Of a DNA stretch of 64,000 nucleotides, positions 46,621-56,148 are shown piece after piece. Position 1 is the stretch's first letter. The number at the start of each line of letters is the position of its first letter. The position numbers were made by a program, and so were the translations under genes. The notes below the pieces were generated by a model that worked only from the letters and a program-made list of their open reading frames with translations, searched no databases and was not told the origin of the DNA. The stretch lies in assembly GCA_031291675.1 (NCBI GenBank), contig JARLIO010000034.1, positions 124,001 through 188,000 of the forward strand. Direction: 5' to 3'. The DNA is from Azospirillaceae bacterium. GTDB taxonomy: Bacteria; Pseudomonadota; Alphaproteobacteria; Azospirillales; Azospirillaceae.

Positions 46621-48404
46621 CCGTCATTCTTGTCCTCAGCGCGGGAGCGATGGACACGGCGCGCCGGATCGCCGCGATCGTGCCCGGGGCCCGGATCCAT
46701 GGCTGGGCGCCCCGGGTTTCCGGGACCGATGCCGGGTTCAGCGATGTTGGCGCCGAGCTGCGCTTGCTGTTCGGTGCCGGGATCCCGATCGTCGGGGTCT
46801 GCGCCGCGGGCCTGTTGATTCGCCTGCTGGCCCCGGTGCTGACCGACAAGAGCACCGAACCGCCGGTGCTCGCGGTCGCCGAGGATGGCAGCGCGGTCGT
46901 GCCGCTGCTGGGCGGTCATCACGGTGCCAACATCCTGGCCCGTGAGATCGGCACGGGTCTGGGCGCCGCGGTCGCGATCACGACCGCCAGCGATGTCCGC
47001 TACGGCATCGCGCTCGACGAGCCACCCCCCGGCTGGAGCCTGGCCGCAGGCGGCGACGTCAAGGCCTTCGCCGCGGCCCTGCTGTCCGGACAGGGCGTCG
47101 CGGTGACCGGAACGGCGCCCTGGCTCGACGCCCTGCCCCGAACCGACACCTCCAGACTGCGGATACAAATCACCGACGCGATGACAACGCCGGAGCCAGG
47201 GCTGCTGGTCTATCATCCGCATCGCCTGGCGATCGGGGTCGGCTGCGAACGCGGCGCCGACCCGGACGCGGTGATCAGCCTGGTCCAGGCCACCCTGGCC
47301 GAAGCCGGACTGGCCGGCGCCGCGGTCGCCGGGGTCTATTCCCTCGACCTCAAGGCGGATGAGGTGGCCATCCATGCCGTCGCCACGATGTTGCAGCGCC
47401 CGGCGCGGTTTTTCGCCGCCGCGACGCTGGAGGCCGAAACGCCGCGTCTGTCGGCGCCCTCGGCCGCGGTGTTCCAGGCCGTCGGTTGCCACGGCGTCGC
47501 CGAGGCCGCGGCGCTGGCTGCCGCCGGTCCCGATGGCATCCTGGTGGTCACCAAACGCAAATCGGCCCGCGCCACCTGCGCCGTGGCCCGGGCCACGGCA
47601 CCCTTCGCGGGCTCCGACCGCGGCCAGGCCCAGGGCCGGCTGGCGATCGTCGGCATCGGCCCGGGATGCCGCGACTGGCGCACACCGGAAGCGGAACGGC
47701 TGATCGCGGCGGCCACCGATCTGGTCGGCTATCACCTTTATCTCGACCTGCTGGGGCCGCTGACCACCGGCAAACAGCACCACGGTTCCGAGCTGGGCGA
47801 CGAAACGGCACGGGCGACACTCGCGCTCGAACTGGCGGCGGCCGGACGCTCGGTGGTGCTGGTGTCCTCGGGCGACGCCGGCATCTACGCGATGGCAACG
47901 CTGGTCTTCGAATTGCTCGACCGCGCCCCGCGACCCGGCTGGCGCCGCATTGCAGTTCAGGTCAGTCCAGGGATTTCCGCGTTGCAGGCCGCCGCCGCCC
48001 GGGCCGGCGCACCGCTGGGCCATGATTTCTGCGCGATTTCCTTGTCCGATCTGCTGACGCCCTGGCCGGTGATCGAAACGCGGATCCTGGCCGCAGCCGC
48101 GGCCGATTTCGTGATCGCCTTCTACAATCCGGCCTCGCTGCGACGGCGGACCCAGCTGGAGCGGGCTTGCGCGATCCTGCGAGCCCATCGGCCGGCCGAC
48201 ACCCCGGTGATCCTGGCGCGCAATCTGGGCCGCGACGACGAACAGGTGACGACGACGACGCTGGGCGCCCTGGACCCCGCGGTCGTCGACATGCTGACCC
48301 TGGTCGTTGTCGGCGCGACGACCAGCCGCCGCGTCGGTCCCTGGACCTACACCCCGCGCGGCTACGCCGCCAAGGACAGTTTTCCACAGGGCGAAACCCC
48401 ATGA
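46617..48404 (+). CDS. cbiG-cobJ: CbiG-CobJ fusion: cobalt-precorrin-5A hydrolase + precorrin-3B C17-methyltransferase
   Basis: A 595-residue fusion. Residues 1-340 are Cbi[18 protein letters not shown] in the central part and the CobE-like C-terminal part ([28 protein letters not shown]). Residues 345-595 are CobJ/Cbi[57 protein letters not shown], and [13 protein letters not shown]. CobJ makes the ring-contracting C17 methylation and CbiG opens the resulting lactone, consecutive steps in the early-cobalt pathway. Confidence 0.95.
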   Translation: MTVILVLSAGAMDTARRIAAIVPGARIHGWAPRVSGTDAGFSDVGAELRLLFGAGIPIVGVCAAGLLIRLLAPVLTDKSTEPPVLAVAEDGSAVVPLLGGHHGANILAREIGTGLGAAVAITTASDVRYGIALDEPPPGWSLAAGGDVKAFAAALLSGQGVAVTGTAPWLDALPRTDTSRLRIQITDAMTTPEPGLLVYHPHRLAIGVGCERGADPDAVISLVQATLAEAGLAGAAVAGVYSLDLKADEVAIHAVATMLQRPARFFAAATLEAETPRLSAPSAAVFQAVGCHGVAEAAALAAAGPDGILVVTKRKSARATCAVARATAPFAGSDRGQAQGRLAIVGIGPGCRDWRTPEAERLIAAATDLVGYHLYLDLLGPLTTGKQHHGSELGDETARATLALELAAAGRSVVLVSSGDAGIYAMATLVFELLDRAPRPGWRRIAVQVSPGISALQAAAARAGAPLGHDFCAISLSDLLTPWPVIETRILAAAAADFVIAFYNPASLRRRTQLERACAILRAHRPADTPVILARNLGRDDEQVTTTTLGALDPAVVDMLTLVVVGATTSRRVGPWTYTPRGYAAKDSFPQGETP

Positions 48405-49195
48405 CGGTTCATTTCATCGGCGCCGGTCCCGGCGCTCCCGACCTGTTGACCCTGCGTGGTCGGGACCTGATCGCACGCTGCCCGGTGTGCCTTTATGCCG
48501 GATCGCTGGTTCCGGCCGAGGTGGTCGCCCATGCCCCGGCCGGGGCGCGCCTGATCGACACCGCCGCGCTGACCCTGGATGAGATCATCGCCGAGATCCG
48601 GACGGCGCACGCCGCCGGGGCCGACGTCGCCCGGGTGCATAGCGGCGACCCTTCGCTCTATGGTGCGATCGCCGAACAGATCCGCCGCCTGCGGGCCCTG
48701 GATATCCCGTTCGACATCACCCCCGGCGTCCCGAGCTTTGCCGCCGCCGCCGCGGCGCTGGGCGGAGAACTGACCCTGCCCGGCGTCAGCCAGACCGTGA
48801 TCCTGACCCGGACCGCGATGGCGGCAAGCCCGATGCCCGCGGGCGAGGACTTGGCGACCTTGGGGCGCTCGGGCGCGACCCTGGCGATCCATCTGTCAAT
48901 CCGCAACCTGACGCAGATCCGGCGCGAGCTGGAACCGCTCTATGGCGCCGACTGCCCGGTCGCGGTGATCTACCGCGCGAGCTGGCCGGATCAGCAGATC
49001 ATTCGCGGCACGCTGGGCGACATCGCAGCCCGGGTCCGCGCCGCCAAACTGACCCGCACCGCCCTGATCCTGATCGGGCGGGTGCTGAAACCGGGCGACT
49101 TCGCCGACAGCGCGCTCTATGCCCCTGATCACGCCCATGTGCTGCGGCCGCGCAAGAGCAGCGCCGATGACGCCGGGAAGACGGGCGATCCCTGA
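48401..49195 (+). CDS. cobM: Precorrin-4 C11-methyltransferase (CobM/CbiF)
   Basis: A 264-residue methylase starting [36 protein letters not shown], with [18 protein letters not shown] near residue 80 and [32 protein letters not shown] near 107. It overlaps the fusion gene by four bases and is the last gene of the first cobalamin operon; foreign DNA begins directly at its stop. Confidence 0.96.
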   Translation: MTVHFIGAGPGAPDLLTLRGRDLIARCPVCLYAGSLVPAEVVAHAPAGARLIDTAALTLDEIIAEIRTAHAAGADVARVHSGDPSLYGAIAEQIRRLRALDIPFDITPGVPSFAAAAAALGGELTLPGVSQTVILTRTAMAASPMPAGEDLATLGRSGATLAIHLSIRNLTQIRRELEPLYGADCPVAVIYRASWPDQQIIRGTLGDIAARVRAAKLTRTALILIGRVLKPGDFADSALYAPDHAHVLRPRKSSADDAGKTGDP

Positions 49196-49407
49196 TGAAG
49201 GAACCGGCTCCACGAACGACGAACCACTCACATACGTGTATGGTCCTCAGGGATCATATCACCCGCGAAGGCTTGAGCCAGAGCGAGGCGGCGCGGATGT
49301 TCGGGGTGACAAAGCCGCTTGTGTCTGATCTCATGCGCGGCGGGGCCACACTTTGTAGCCTCATCAATATGGCAGCCTTACGGCAGTATTCAGAAACGAC
49401 TTCCTAA
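49195..49407 (+). pseudogene. Truncated XRE/HigA-like HTH protein
   Basis: A 70-residue frame with LRDHITREGLSQSEAARMFGVTKPLVSDLMRG, the helix-turn-helix of HigA-type antitoxins. After DLMRG the normal K-I-x-LFSLDTL tail is degenerate (GGATLCSLINMAAL). Its ATG overlaps the cobM stop by one base. Probably a decayed antitoxin brought in with the epoxide hydrolase. Confidence 0.5.
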
Positions 49408-49420
49408 AGGAATGCCGGTA

Positions 49421-50569
49421 ATGAATAGCTTCAAAATCAGCATCGAGGAAAAGGCACTCGAAGATCTGAAGACGCGGCTGCACTCGACACGCTGGCCCGA
49501 TGGTATCTTCGAAGAAGGCGATGCAGATGGCTTCTGCCTTTCGTCCCAGCATAATCTGATCCGCTACTGGACTGACGTGTTCGATTGGCGTGCTCAGGAA
49601 GCACGCCTGAACGCGCTTCCCCAACAGACGGTCACAATCGATGGCCTGCGTGTCCACCTGATTCACGCGAGGGGCCATGGACCATCACCGCTGCCTCTCG
49701 TGCTTACCCATGGTTGGCCAGGATCATTCTTGGAATTCGAGCGGATCATCCCGCTTCTGACGGATCCCGGCCGGCATGGCGGCGACCCCGGTGATGCCTT
49801 TGATGTCGTCATCCCTTCACTGCCGGGCTTCGGATTTTCCGCAGCACCGGTCGGACCGGGCGTCAGTACGCGCAAGATTGCCGATATGTGGGCAAGCCTT
49901 ATGACGTCGTTGGGCTATGATCGGTTTGCCGCGCAAGGTGGCGACATCGGAGCCGGCGTCTCCATGTGGCTCGCGCGGAGGCATCCGCGACGAATGATCG
50001 GCGTACACTTGAATTACATTCCGGGTAGCTACAGGCCGGCAATTGATCCCCAGGAGTCCCCCCTATCGGCGGATGAACAGGCGTTTCTGAACCGCAGCAT
50101 GCAGTTCGCGGCATTGGAAGGGGCCTATGCACAGTTGCAATCCACGAAACCACAGACGCTTGGCTACGGCCTTTCGGATTCTCCGGCCGGCTTGGCCGCC
50201 TGGATCGCAGAGAAGTTCTATTCGTGGTCTGACCGGCGAGAGCGACCGGACCCCATCAGTCTTGATGTGCTCTTGACGAATATTTCGATTTATTGGTTCA
50301 CGAATACACTTGTCAGTTCATTTCGAATCTATAAGGAAAACCGCCTTGACCCGCTCCACTTTGGAAGCGGGGAGCGCGTCGCCGTACCGTTTGGGTTCGC
50401 CGCGTTTCCTTGCGAACTGCCAACTCCTCCCCAGAGTTGGGTTGAGCGAGTCTTCTCTGTCAACCGTTGGACCGACATGCCCCGTGGCGGACACTTCGCG
50501 GCGCTCGAGCAGCCAAAGTTGCTTGCGGACGAAATACGAGCCTTCTTCCGGCCACTGCGACCGCAATAG
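49421..50569 (+). CDS. Epoxide hydrolase (alpha/beta hydrolase with EHN domain)
   Basis: A 382-residue protein: N-terminal EHN domain (FKISIEEKALEDLKTRLHSTRWPD), oxyanion loop LTHGWPGSFLEF (near residue 90), nucleophile in AAQGGDIGAGVSMWLA (Asp near 172), and the late catalytic His in MPRGGHFAALEQPKLL. It hydrolyses an unknown epoxide to a diol. Start ATG 49421 is favoured over 49412 because AAAGGA lies nine bases before it. GC and codon use are lower and unlike the flanking cob genes, so it is a likely transfer. Confidence 0.9.
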   Translation: MNSFKISIEEKALEDLKTRLHSTRWPDGIFEEGDADGFCLSSQHNLIRYWTDVFDWRAQEARLNALPQQTVTIDGLRVHLIHARGHGPSPLPLVLTHGWPGSFLEFERIIPLLTDPGRHGGDPGDAFDVVIPSLPGFGFSAAPVGPGVSTRKIADMWASLMTSLGYDRFAAQGGDIGAGVSMWLARRHPRRMIGVHLNYIPGSYRPAIDPQESPLSADEQAFLNRSMQFAALEGAYAQLQSTKPQTLGYGLSDSPAGLAAWIAEKFYSWSDRRERPDPISLDVLLTNISIYWFTNTLVSSFRIYKENRLDPLHFGSGERVAVPFGFAAFPCELPTPPQSWVERVFSVNRWTDMPRGGHFAALEQPKLLADEIRAFFRPLRPQ

Positions 50570-50574
50570 AATCT

Positions 50575-51339
50575 TTAATAGAAGCCGCCCGCGGTAACAG
50601 CGAACGACCGCTCCAGCCAGGCCAGCGCCGCCGCCGGATCGGCAACGGTGTCGCCGGGCGGTGCCGGCGGGCGGTCGATCATCACGACGGGCACACCCAA
50701 CTGCCGCGCCGCGATCAGCTTGGCCTCGTCGCCACCGCTATTCCGGGTGACGACAAGGCCAATCCGCTCGGCGGTCATCAGCGCCAGTTCGTCGGCCAGT
50801 GCGAACGGCCCCCGGCCCCGGACCACTGTGGCCGCGAAGGGCAGCGATCCCGGATCGTCGACGCTGCGGACCACGAGGCGCCGGCCGGCGCAGCCGGCGA
50901 AGGCCGGCAACCCGCCGCGGCCCACCGTCAACAACACCCCGGCATCGCCGGGCAGTGACAGTGCCATCACCGTTTGTGCCGCCGCCGCGCTCGGCACCGC
51001 CAGCCAGCGGTCGCCAGGACCCGCTTGCCAGGGCGGCCGTTGCACCACCAGGCGCGGCACCCCGGTCGCAGTACAGGCCACAACGGCGTGCGCCGAGATC
51101 GTCGCGGCAAACGGATGGGTGGCGTCGATCACCGCCGCGATCCGCTCCAAGGTCAGATAGGCCGTCAGGCCGTCGACACCACCGAAGCCCCCGACGCGCA
51201 CCGCACCAGCCGGCATTCGCGGGGTGATCGTGCGCCCGGCCAGGGACGTCGTCACCGTGAAGCGGGGCGCCAGCACCGCGGCCAGCATTCGCGCCTCGGC
51301 GGTGCCGCCCAGAATCAGCAGTCGGGGCCGGTCAGGCAT
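50575..51339 (-). CDS. cobK: Precorrin-6A reductase (CobK/CbiJ)
   Basis: A 254-residue reductase: LLILGGTAEARMLAAVL (nucleotide loop, residues 7-23), IAAVIDATHPFAATISAHAV near 92 and LVVTRNSGGDEAKLIAARQLGVPVVMIDRPP near 200. It reduces the macrocycle of (cobalt-)precorrin-6A. It overlaps cbiD by eight bases and converges on the inserted epoxide hydrolase with a 5-base gap. Confidence 0.95.
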   Translation of the reverse strand: MPDRPRLLILGGTAEARMLAAVLAPRFTVTTSLAGRTITPRMPAGAVRVGGFGGVDGLTAYLTLERIAAVIDATHPFAATISAHAVVACTATGVPRLVVQRPPWQAGPGDRWLAVPSAAAAQTVMALSLPGDAGVLLTVGRGGLPAFAGCAGRRLVVRSVDDPGSLPFAATVVRGRGPFALADELALMTAERIGLVVTRNSGGDEAKLIAARQLGVPVVMIDRPPAPPGDTVADPAAALAWLERSFAVTAGGFY

Positions 51340-52399
51340 CGGACTGCCCGATCAGCGCGCCCTGGCGATCAAACACCAGCACATCGACCACCACCGGCGC
51401 CCCGTCCAGCACCGCCTGCGCCGCGTCGCGGGCCTGTCGCGCGATCTCATCGGCCAAGGGCACCGCCTGCGTCGCCGCAATCGTCAGAATCCCCAGCGCG
51501 GTATGCGCCCCCCGCGCCGGCCCGTCATCGCCCCCGGCGGCGCGCAGTTGATCGGCCAGCCAGTCCAGATCGACCTGGCTGCGCCCGGAATGCAGATCGA
51601 GGCTGCCCCGCGCCAGCTTGGCCAGTTTGGCGAAGCCACCACCGATCGTCAGGCGCGGCACCGGATGGCGCCGCAGATATTTCAACATCCCGCCGGCGAA
51701 ATCACCCATGTCGATCAGGGCCAGGTCGGACAGGCCGAGACGAGCCCGCACCGCCGCTTCCGAGGTCGGGCCGGTGCAGCCGGCGACATGCTCGATGCCG
51801 TTGGCCCGGGCGACATCAATGCCGCGATGGATCGAGTGGATCCAGGCCGAACAGGAAAACGGCACGACGATCCCGGTGGTGCCCAGGATCGACAAGCCGC
51901 CCAGAATGCCCAGGCGCGGATTCCAGGTTTGCAGCGCGAGACGTTCGCCATCCTCGACCGCGATTTCGATCGTGATATCGCCGGCATCACCATAGTGCCC
52001 GGCCAGGTCGGCGATCGTCGCCTGCATCAGGGCCCGCGGCACCGGATTGATCGCCGGCTCCCCCACCGCCAGCGGCAAGCCGGCGCGGGTCACGGTGCCG
52101 ACCCCCGGACCGGCACGGAACCGGACGCCGGTTCCCGGTTCGCCCCGCGACACCGTCGCCATCACCAGCGCGCCATGGGTGACGTCGGGATCGTCGCCCG
52201 CATCCTTGATCACACCGGCCATTGCGGAATCCCGGTTGACCATTTCACAGGCCAGGGCGAAGCTCGGCCGCTCGCCACGCGGCAAGGTGATCGAAACCGG
52301 GTCGGGAAACCCGCCGGTCAAGAGCGCCTGATAGGCGGCGCGGGTCGCCGCGGTGGCGCAGGCACCTGTCGTCCAGCCACGGCGCAGGGTGTCGGACAT
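51332..52399 (-). CDS. cbiD: Cobalt-precorrin-5B C1-methyltransferase (CbiD)
   Basis: A 355-residue protein beginning LRRGWTTGACATAATRAAYQALLTG, the CbiD hallmark, with GVGTVTRAGLPLAVGEPAINPVPR near residue 110, LGTTGIVVPFSCSAWIHSI near 185 and LTIGGGFAKLAKLA near 268. It methylates C1 in the oxygen-independent route. Start ATG 52399; a longer open frame upstream (to 53383) is antisense to cobA. Confidence 0.96.
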   Translation of the reverse strand: MSDTLRRGWTTGACATAATRAAYQALLTGGFPDPVSITLPRGERPSFALACEMVNRDSAMAGVIKDAGDDPDVTHGALVMATVSRGEPGTGVRFRAGPGVGTVTRAGLPLAVGEPAINPVPRALMQATIADLAGHYGDAGDITIEIAVEDGERLALQTWNPRLGILGGLSILGTTGIVVPFSCSAWIHSIHRGIDVARANGIEHVAGCTGPTSEAAVRARLGLSDLALIDMGDFAGGMLKYLRRHPVPRLTIGGGFAKLAKLARGSLDLHSGRSQVDLDWLADQLRAAGGDDGPARGAHTALGILTIAATQAVPLADEIARQARDAAQAVLDGAPVVVDVLVFDRQGALIGQSDA

Positions 52400-52450
52400 T
52401 ACAGGACCTCCGGACGGAACCTCCGGGGCGCAGAATACTGATCTTCCGGG

Positions 52451-53257
52451 ATGCATCCAATGACTGATCTCGCCTTCGCCGCTCTGCCGAACCTGCCAAT
52501 CTTCGAACCGGGCTGGGTCTGGCTGGCCGGCGCCGGGCCCGGTGATCCCGGCCTGCTGACACTGCATGCCGTCAATGCCCTGCGCCAAGCGGATGTCATC
52601 GTCTATGACGCGCTGGTCAGCGAGGACTGCCTGACCCTGGCCCGTCCCGGGTCGCAACGCGAATTCGCCGGCAAGCGCGGCGGCAAGCCGTCGCCGTCCC
52701 AGCCCGACATCACGCGGCGGGTCATCGAGCTGGCCGGTCAGGGCCTGCGGGTCCTGCGTCTCAAAGGCGGCGATCCGTTCGTGTTCGGCCGTGGCGGTGA
52801 AGAGGCGCTGGCCCTGGCCGGGGCCGGCATTCCATTTCGCATCATTCCCGGCGTCACCGCGGGGATCGGCGGCCTCGCTTATGCCGGCATCCCGGTGACC
52901 CACCGCACCATCAATTCCAGCGTGACCTTCGTCACCGGCCACGATGCCAATGGCGAGGTGCCCAGCCTGGATTGGACGGCGCTGTCGCGCGGGGCCCCGG
53001 TCCTGGTGCTGTATATGGCGATCAAGCATCTGGATTCGATCGCGGCCCGGCTGATGGCCGCCGGGCGTCCGGCCGACCACCCGGTCGCGGTGATCAGCCA
53101 CGCCACAATGCCGCAGCAGCGGATTCTGGAAACGACGCTGGGCGACTGCGTCGCCGCGGTCGCCGCCGCCGGCCTGGAGCCACCCGCCCTGATCGTCGTC
53201 GGCGAGGCGGTGCGGCTGCGGGCGCAATTGGGGTGGGCGGCATGGCCCGCGGCCTGA
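52451..53257 (+). CDS. cobA: Uroporphyrinogen-III C-methyltransferase
   Basis: A 268-residue SUMT: VWLAGAGPGDPGLLTLHAVNALRQADVIVYDALVS (residues 23-57), VLRLKGGDPFVFGRGGEEAL near 100, IIPGVTAGIGGLAYAGIPVTHR near 130, LYMAIKHL near 193. It makes precorrin-2, the branch-point precursor for B12 and siroheme. Start is ATG 52451 or 52460; neither has a clear ribosome site. It begins 51 bp from the divergent cbiD and overlaps cobB by 16 bases. Confidence 0.96.
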   Translation: MHPMTDLAFAALPNLPIFEPGWVWLAGAGPGDPGLLTLHAVNALRQADVIVYDALVSEDCLTLARPGSQREFAGKRGGKPSPSQPDITRRVIELAGQGLRVLRLKGGDPFVFGRGGEEALALAGAGIPFRIIPGVTAGIGGLAYAGIPVTHRTINSSVTFVTGHDANGEVPSLDWTALSRGAPVLVLYMAIKHLDSIAARLMAAGRPADHPVAVISHATMPQQRILETTLGDCVAAVAAAGLEPPALIVVGEAVRLRAQLGWAAWPAA

Positions 53258-54573
53258 TTCTGGCCGCCCCGGCGTCGGGATCGGGCAAAACCACTCTGAC
53301 CCTGGCCCTGCTGCGCGCCCTGGTTCACCGCGGGATTGCCGTCGCGTCGGCCAAGGTCGGCCCCGATTACATCGACCCGGCATTCCATGCCGCGGCGACC
53401 GGCCGGTGCTGCGTCAATATCGATAGCTGGGCGATGCGCGCCGGAACCCTGGCACGCGTGATCGCCGATGCCGCGCAGGGCGCCGATCTGCTGCTGGTTG
53501 AAGGCGTGATGGGTCTGTTCGACGGTGCCATCGGTCCCGGCGCCAGTGGCGACGGTTCAACGGCCGATCTTGCGGTGTTGACCGACTGGCCGGTCGTGCT
53601 GGTGGTCGATGCCGGCGGCATGGGCCGCTCGGCGGCGGCACTGCTGCACGGCTTCGCCACCTTCCGGCCGGAACTGCCTCTGGCCGGTGTTCTGTTCAAC
53701 CGCGTCGGCGGACCGGGACATCACCGGCTGCTGCGCGCAGCGGCGGCCGAGACCGGCATCCCGGTTCTCGGTCTGGTGCCGCGCGATGAGCGCCTGGTCC
53801 TGCCGCGGCGCCATCTGGGCCTGGTCCAGGCAACGGAGCTTCCCGACCGGGACTCCTGGCTCGATCGCGCCGCCGCGATCATCGATGCCGCGGTCGATCT
53901 GGACCGGCTGGGCGCCATTGCCCGCCCGGTAGCCGATCGGGGCGGTCCGGCCGAACCGGTTGGCCCGGCGATCCGCCCGCCGGGCCAACGCATCGCAATC
54001 GCGCGGGACGATGCGTTCCGCTTCTTTTATCCGCATATCGCCGCCGCCTGGCGCGATGCCGGGGCAGAACTGTCCTTCTTTTCCCCCCTGGCGGATCAGG
54101 ACCCGGATCCCGCCGGGGACGCCGTCGTCCTGCCCGGCGGCTATCCGGAGCTGTATGCCGGAATTCTGGCCGGGCATCAGCGCTTCCACAACGGGCTGCG
54201 CGCCGCTGCCGACCGCGGCGCCGCCGTGCTGGGGGAGTGCGGCGGCTACATGGTGCTGGGGCGCGGCCTGATCGACGCCCAGGGTCAGCGGCATGCCATG
54301 ACCGGCCTGCTGCCGATCGAAACCAGCTTTGCCGCGCCCCGGCTGCAGCTCGGCTATCGCCGCGCCGTCGCGCTCCAGGCTACGGCGCTGGGCCCGGTCG
54401 GGACGGTGTGGCGGGGACACGAATTCCATTACGCCAGCCTGCTCGACACCGGGGACGCCCCACCGAACTGGCTGGACGTCGCGGATGCCGAGGGCAAGCC
54501 GCGGCCCCAGCGGGCCGGCCATCGGGCGGGCACTGTCGCCGGATCCTTCCTTCATTTCATTGACCAGGCATGA
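53242..54573 (+). CDS. cobB: Cobyrinate a,c-diamide synthase (CobB/CbiA)
   Basis: A 443-residue amidotransferase. The N-terminal dethiobiotin-synthetase-like ATPase has LILAAPASGSGKTTLTLALLRAL (P-loop, residues 5-27), KVGPDYIDPAFH and EGVMGLFDGA. The C-terminal glutaminase has AVVLPGGYPEL, VLGECGGYMVLGRGL (catalytic Cys) and WRGHEFHYASL. It amidates carboxylates a and c of the corrin. Overlaps cobA and cobD. Confidence 0.96.
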   Translation: MARGLILAAPASGSGKTTLTLALLRALVHRGIAVASAKVGPDYIDPAFHAAATGRCCVNIDSWAMRAGTLARVIADAAQGADLLLVEGVMGLFDGAIGPGASGDGSTADLAVLTDWPVVLVVDAGGMGRSAAALLHGFATFRPELPLAGVLFNRVGGPGHHRLLRAAAAETGIPVLGLVPRDERLVLPRRHLGLVQATELPDRDSWLDRAAAIIDAAVDLDRLGAIARPVADRGGPAEPVGPAIRPPGQRIAIARDDAFRFFYPHIAAAWRDAGAELSFFSPLADQDPDPAGDAVVLPGGYPELYAGILAGHQRFHNGLRAAADRGAAVLGECGGYMVLGRGLIDAQGQRHAMTGLLPIETSFAAPRLQLGYRRAVALQATALGPVGTVWRGHEFHYASLLDTGDAPPNWLDVADAEGKPRPQRAGHRAGTVAGSFLHFIDQA

Positions 54574-55556
54574 TGGCACCTTCCCTTTGGATCCTGGCCG
54601 CAGCCCTGGTGCTGGATGCGATCATCGGCGACCCGTCATGGCTGTGGCGGCGCCTGCCACATCCCGTGGTCCTGATGGGCACCGTCATTGCGGCCTTCGA
54701 CCGGGGCCTCAACCGCTCGACCTGGCCCGGGCCGGCGCGGCGTCTGGCCGGCGTTGTCGCGGTGCTGGTGCTGGTTGGCGGCGCCGCGGCGCTGGGCTGG
54801 GGGCTGATGCAGGTGCCTGGCGCCACGGTGATTGCCCTGGTGCTGGCCACGGTGTTCCTGGCACAGAACAGTCTGTTCCGCCATGTCCGGGCGGTCGCGG
54901 TGGCCTTCAGGGCCGGTGACGACCTGACGGCCGCCCGCCACGCCGTGGCACAGATCGTCGGCCGCGACCCCGACAGTCTGGATCGCGCCGGGATCTGCCG
55001 GGCCGCGATTGAATCCTGCGCCGAGAATTTCTCCGATGGCATCGTCGCCCCGGCGCTGTGGTTCGCGGTTGCCGGCCTGCCGGGTTTGCTGGTCTACAAG
55101 GCGGTCAATACCGCCGACAGCATGATCGGCCACCGCACGCCGCGTTACCGTGCCTTCGGATGGGCTGCGGCCCGGCTCGACGACCTGTTGAATCTGCCGG
55201 CGTCGCGGCTCGCCGGCGCCCTGGTCACGCTGGCGGCGCCCGCCGGCTTTTCACGCCGCCCCGGCTGCGGGTGGCACAGAGCCTGGCAAGCCATGATGCG
55301 CGACGCTCCCCGTCACCGCTCCCCCAATGCCGGCTGGCCGGAGGCGGCCATGGCCGGAGCCCTGGGCTTGGCCCTGGCGGGACCACGGCAATACCATGGG
55401 GCCATCGTCGATGATCACTGGATGGGCGACGGCGGCGATCCCGAGGCCGTGCCAACCGATATCCAGGCCGCACTGCGGGTCTACGCCGCCGCCTGCGCGC
55501 TGCTGATGCTCCTGATCATTGGCCTTGCCGTCGTCGCCGCGGCGGGTACGGCCTGA
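54570..55556 (+). CDS. cobD: Adenosylcobinamide-phosphate synthase (CobD/CbiB)
   Basis: A 328-residue membrane protein with several helices and signatures LDAIIGDPSWLWRRLPHPVVLMG (residues 15-37), CRAAIESCAENFSDGIVAPALWF near 145, YKAVNTADSMIGHRTPRYRAFGWAAARLDDLLNLP near 180 and SPNAGWPEAAMAGALGLALAG near 255. It attaches the aminopropanol arm. Last gene of cobA-cobB-cobD. Confidence 0.96.
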   Translation: MMAPSLWILAAALVLDAIIGDPSWLWRRLPHPVVLMGTVIAAFDRGLNRSTWPGPARRLAGVVAVLVLVGGAAALGWGLMQVPGATVIALVLATVFLAQNSLFRHVRAVAVAFRAGDDLTAARHAVAQIVGRDPDSLDRAGICRAAIESCAENFSDGIVAPALWFAVAGLPGLLVYKAVNTADSMIGHRTPRYRAFGWAAARLDDLLNLPASRLAGALVTLAAPAGFSRRPGCGWHRAWQAMMRDAPRHRSPNAGWPEAAMAGALGLALAGPRQYHGAIVDDHWMGDGGDPEAVPTDIQAALRVYAAACALLMLLIIGLAVVAAAGTA

Positions 55557-56148
55557 CCTCGCACGGGCCGAATACCGGCTTCCGGTCCGATTTCATACCA
55601 TGGTCGCATGGCAAATGAGCGCTGCCGCACCCACGCGAAGCTTGGGGTTTACGCGTGATTCGGTAGGAACTTCTCATTCCTCGCGCAAATCACGGCGTTC
55701 TCAGCGATATCACACTGCGCCATCAAGAAAATGGGCTTTCGCCACGAAATCTTCTCTTCAATGGCAATAATAACCCGCTATTTTTCAGAATTTCGGCACA
55801 CCAGTCCTTCTACTACGCATGACGACGAGATTTTTATCCAAAAATAATGACATTTATTAACGAAATATATCGCATAAATTGTATTTATTCATGTATAAAT
55901 CGTATTTATTGCACACATACCAACGCTTGGTCAGCGCGACAATCTTCGTTGACTTGGTGATAAAACCGGCCTTCAATCGCATTCGGATATCGAACGATCT
56001 CGATGTGCCGAGTAGCGATCGGCGTACGCCCCTGCGATTGCGGAAGACCCAATGGCAATGGGCGCCCGACCGGAGGATCGGGACATGCTCGATATCGTCA
56101 CCGAAGGAACATATCTTTCCTTCTGGTACAATCCGGAGGAATGCCACT
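55557..56148. other. Intergenic leader of the porin gene
   Basis: 592 bp without a convincing gene. 55790-55925 is strongly AT-rich, with two GTATTTATT direct repeats 19 bases apart (about 55880 and 55900), the likely promoter. The roughly 220 bases after that would be a long untranslated leader. An open frame through the leader is not supported by start or codon use. Confidence 0.45.

Noticed and set aside
55879-56148. N-terminal extension of the porin gene
   Set aside because: Translates the leader into non-signal-like sequence; GTG 56149 has GGAGGA at ideal spacing and begins a proper signal peptide.
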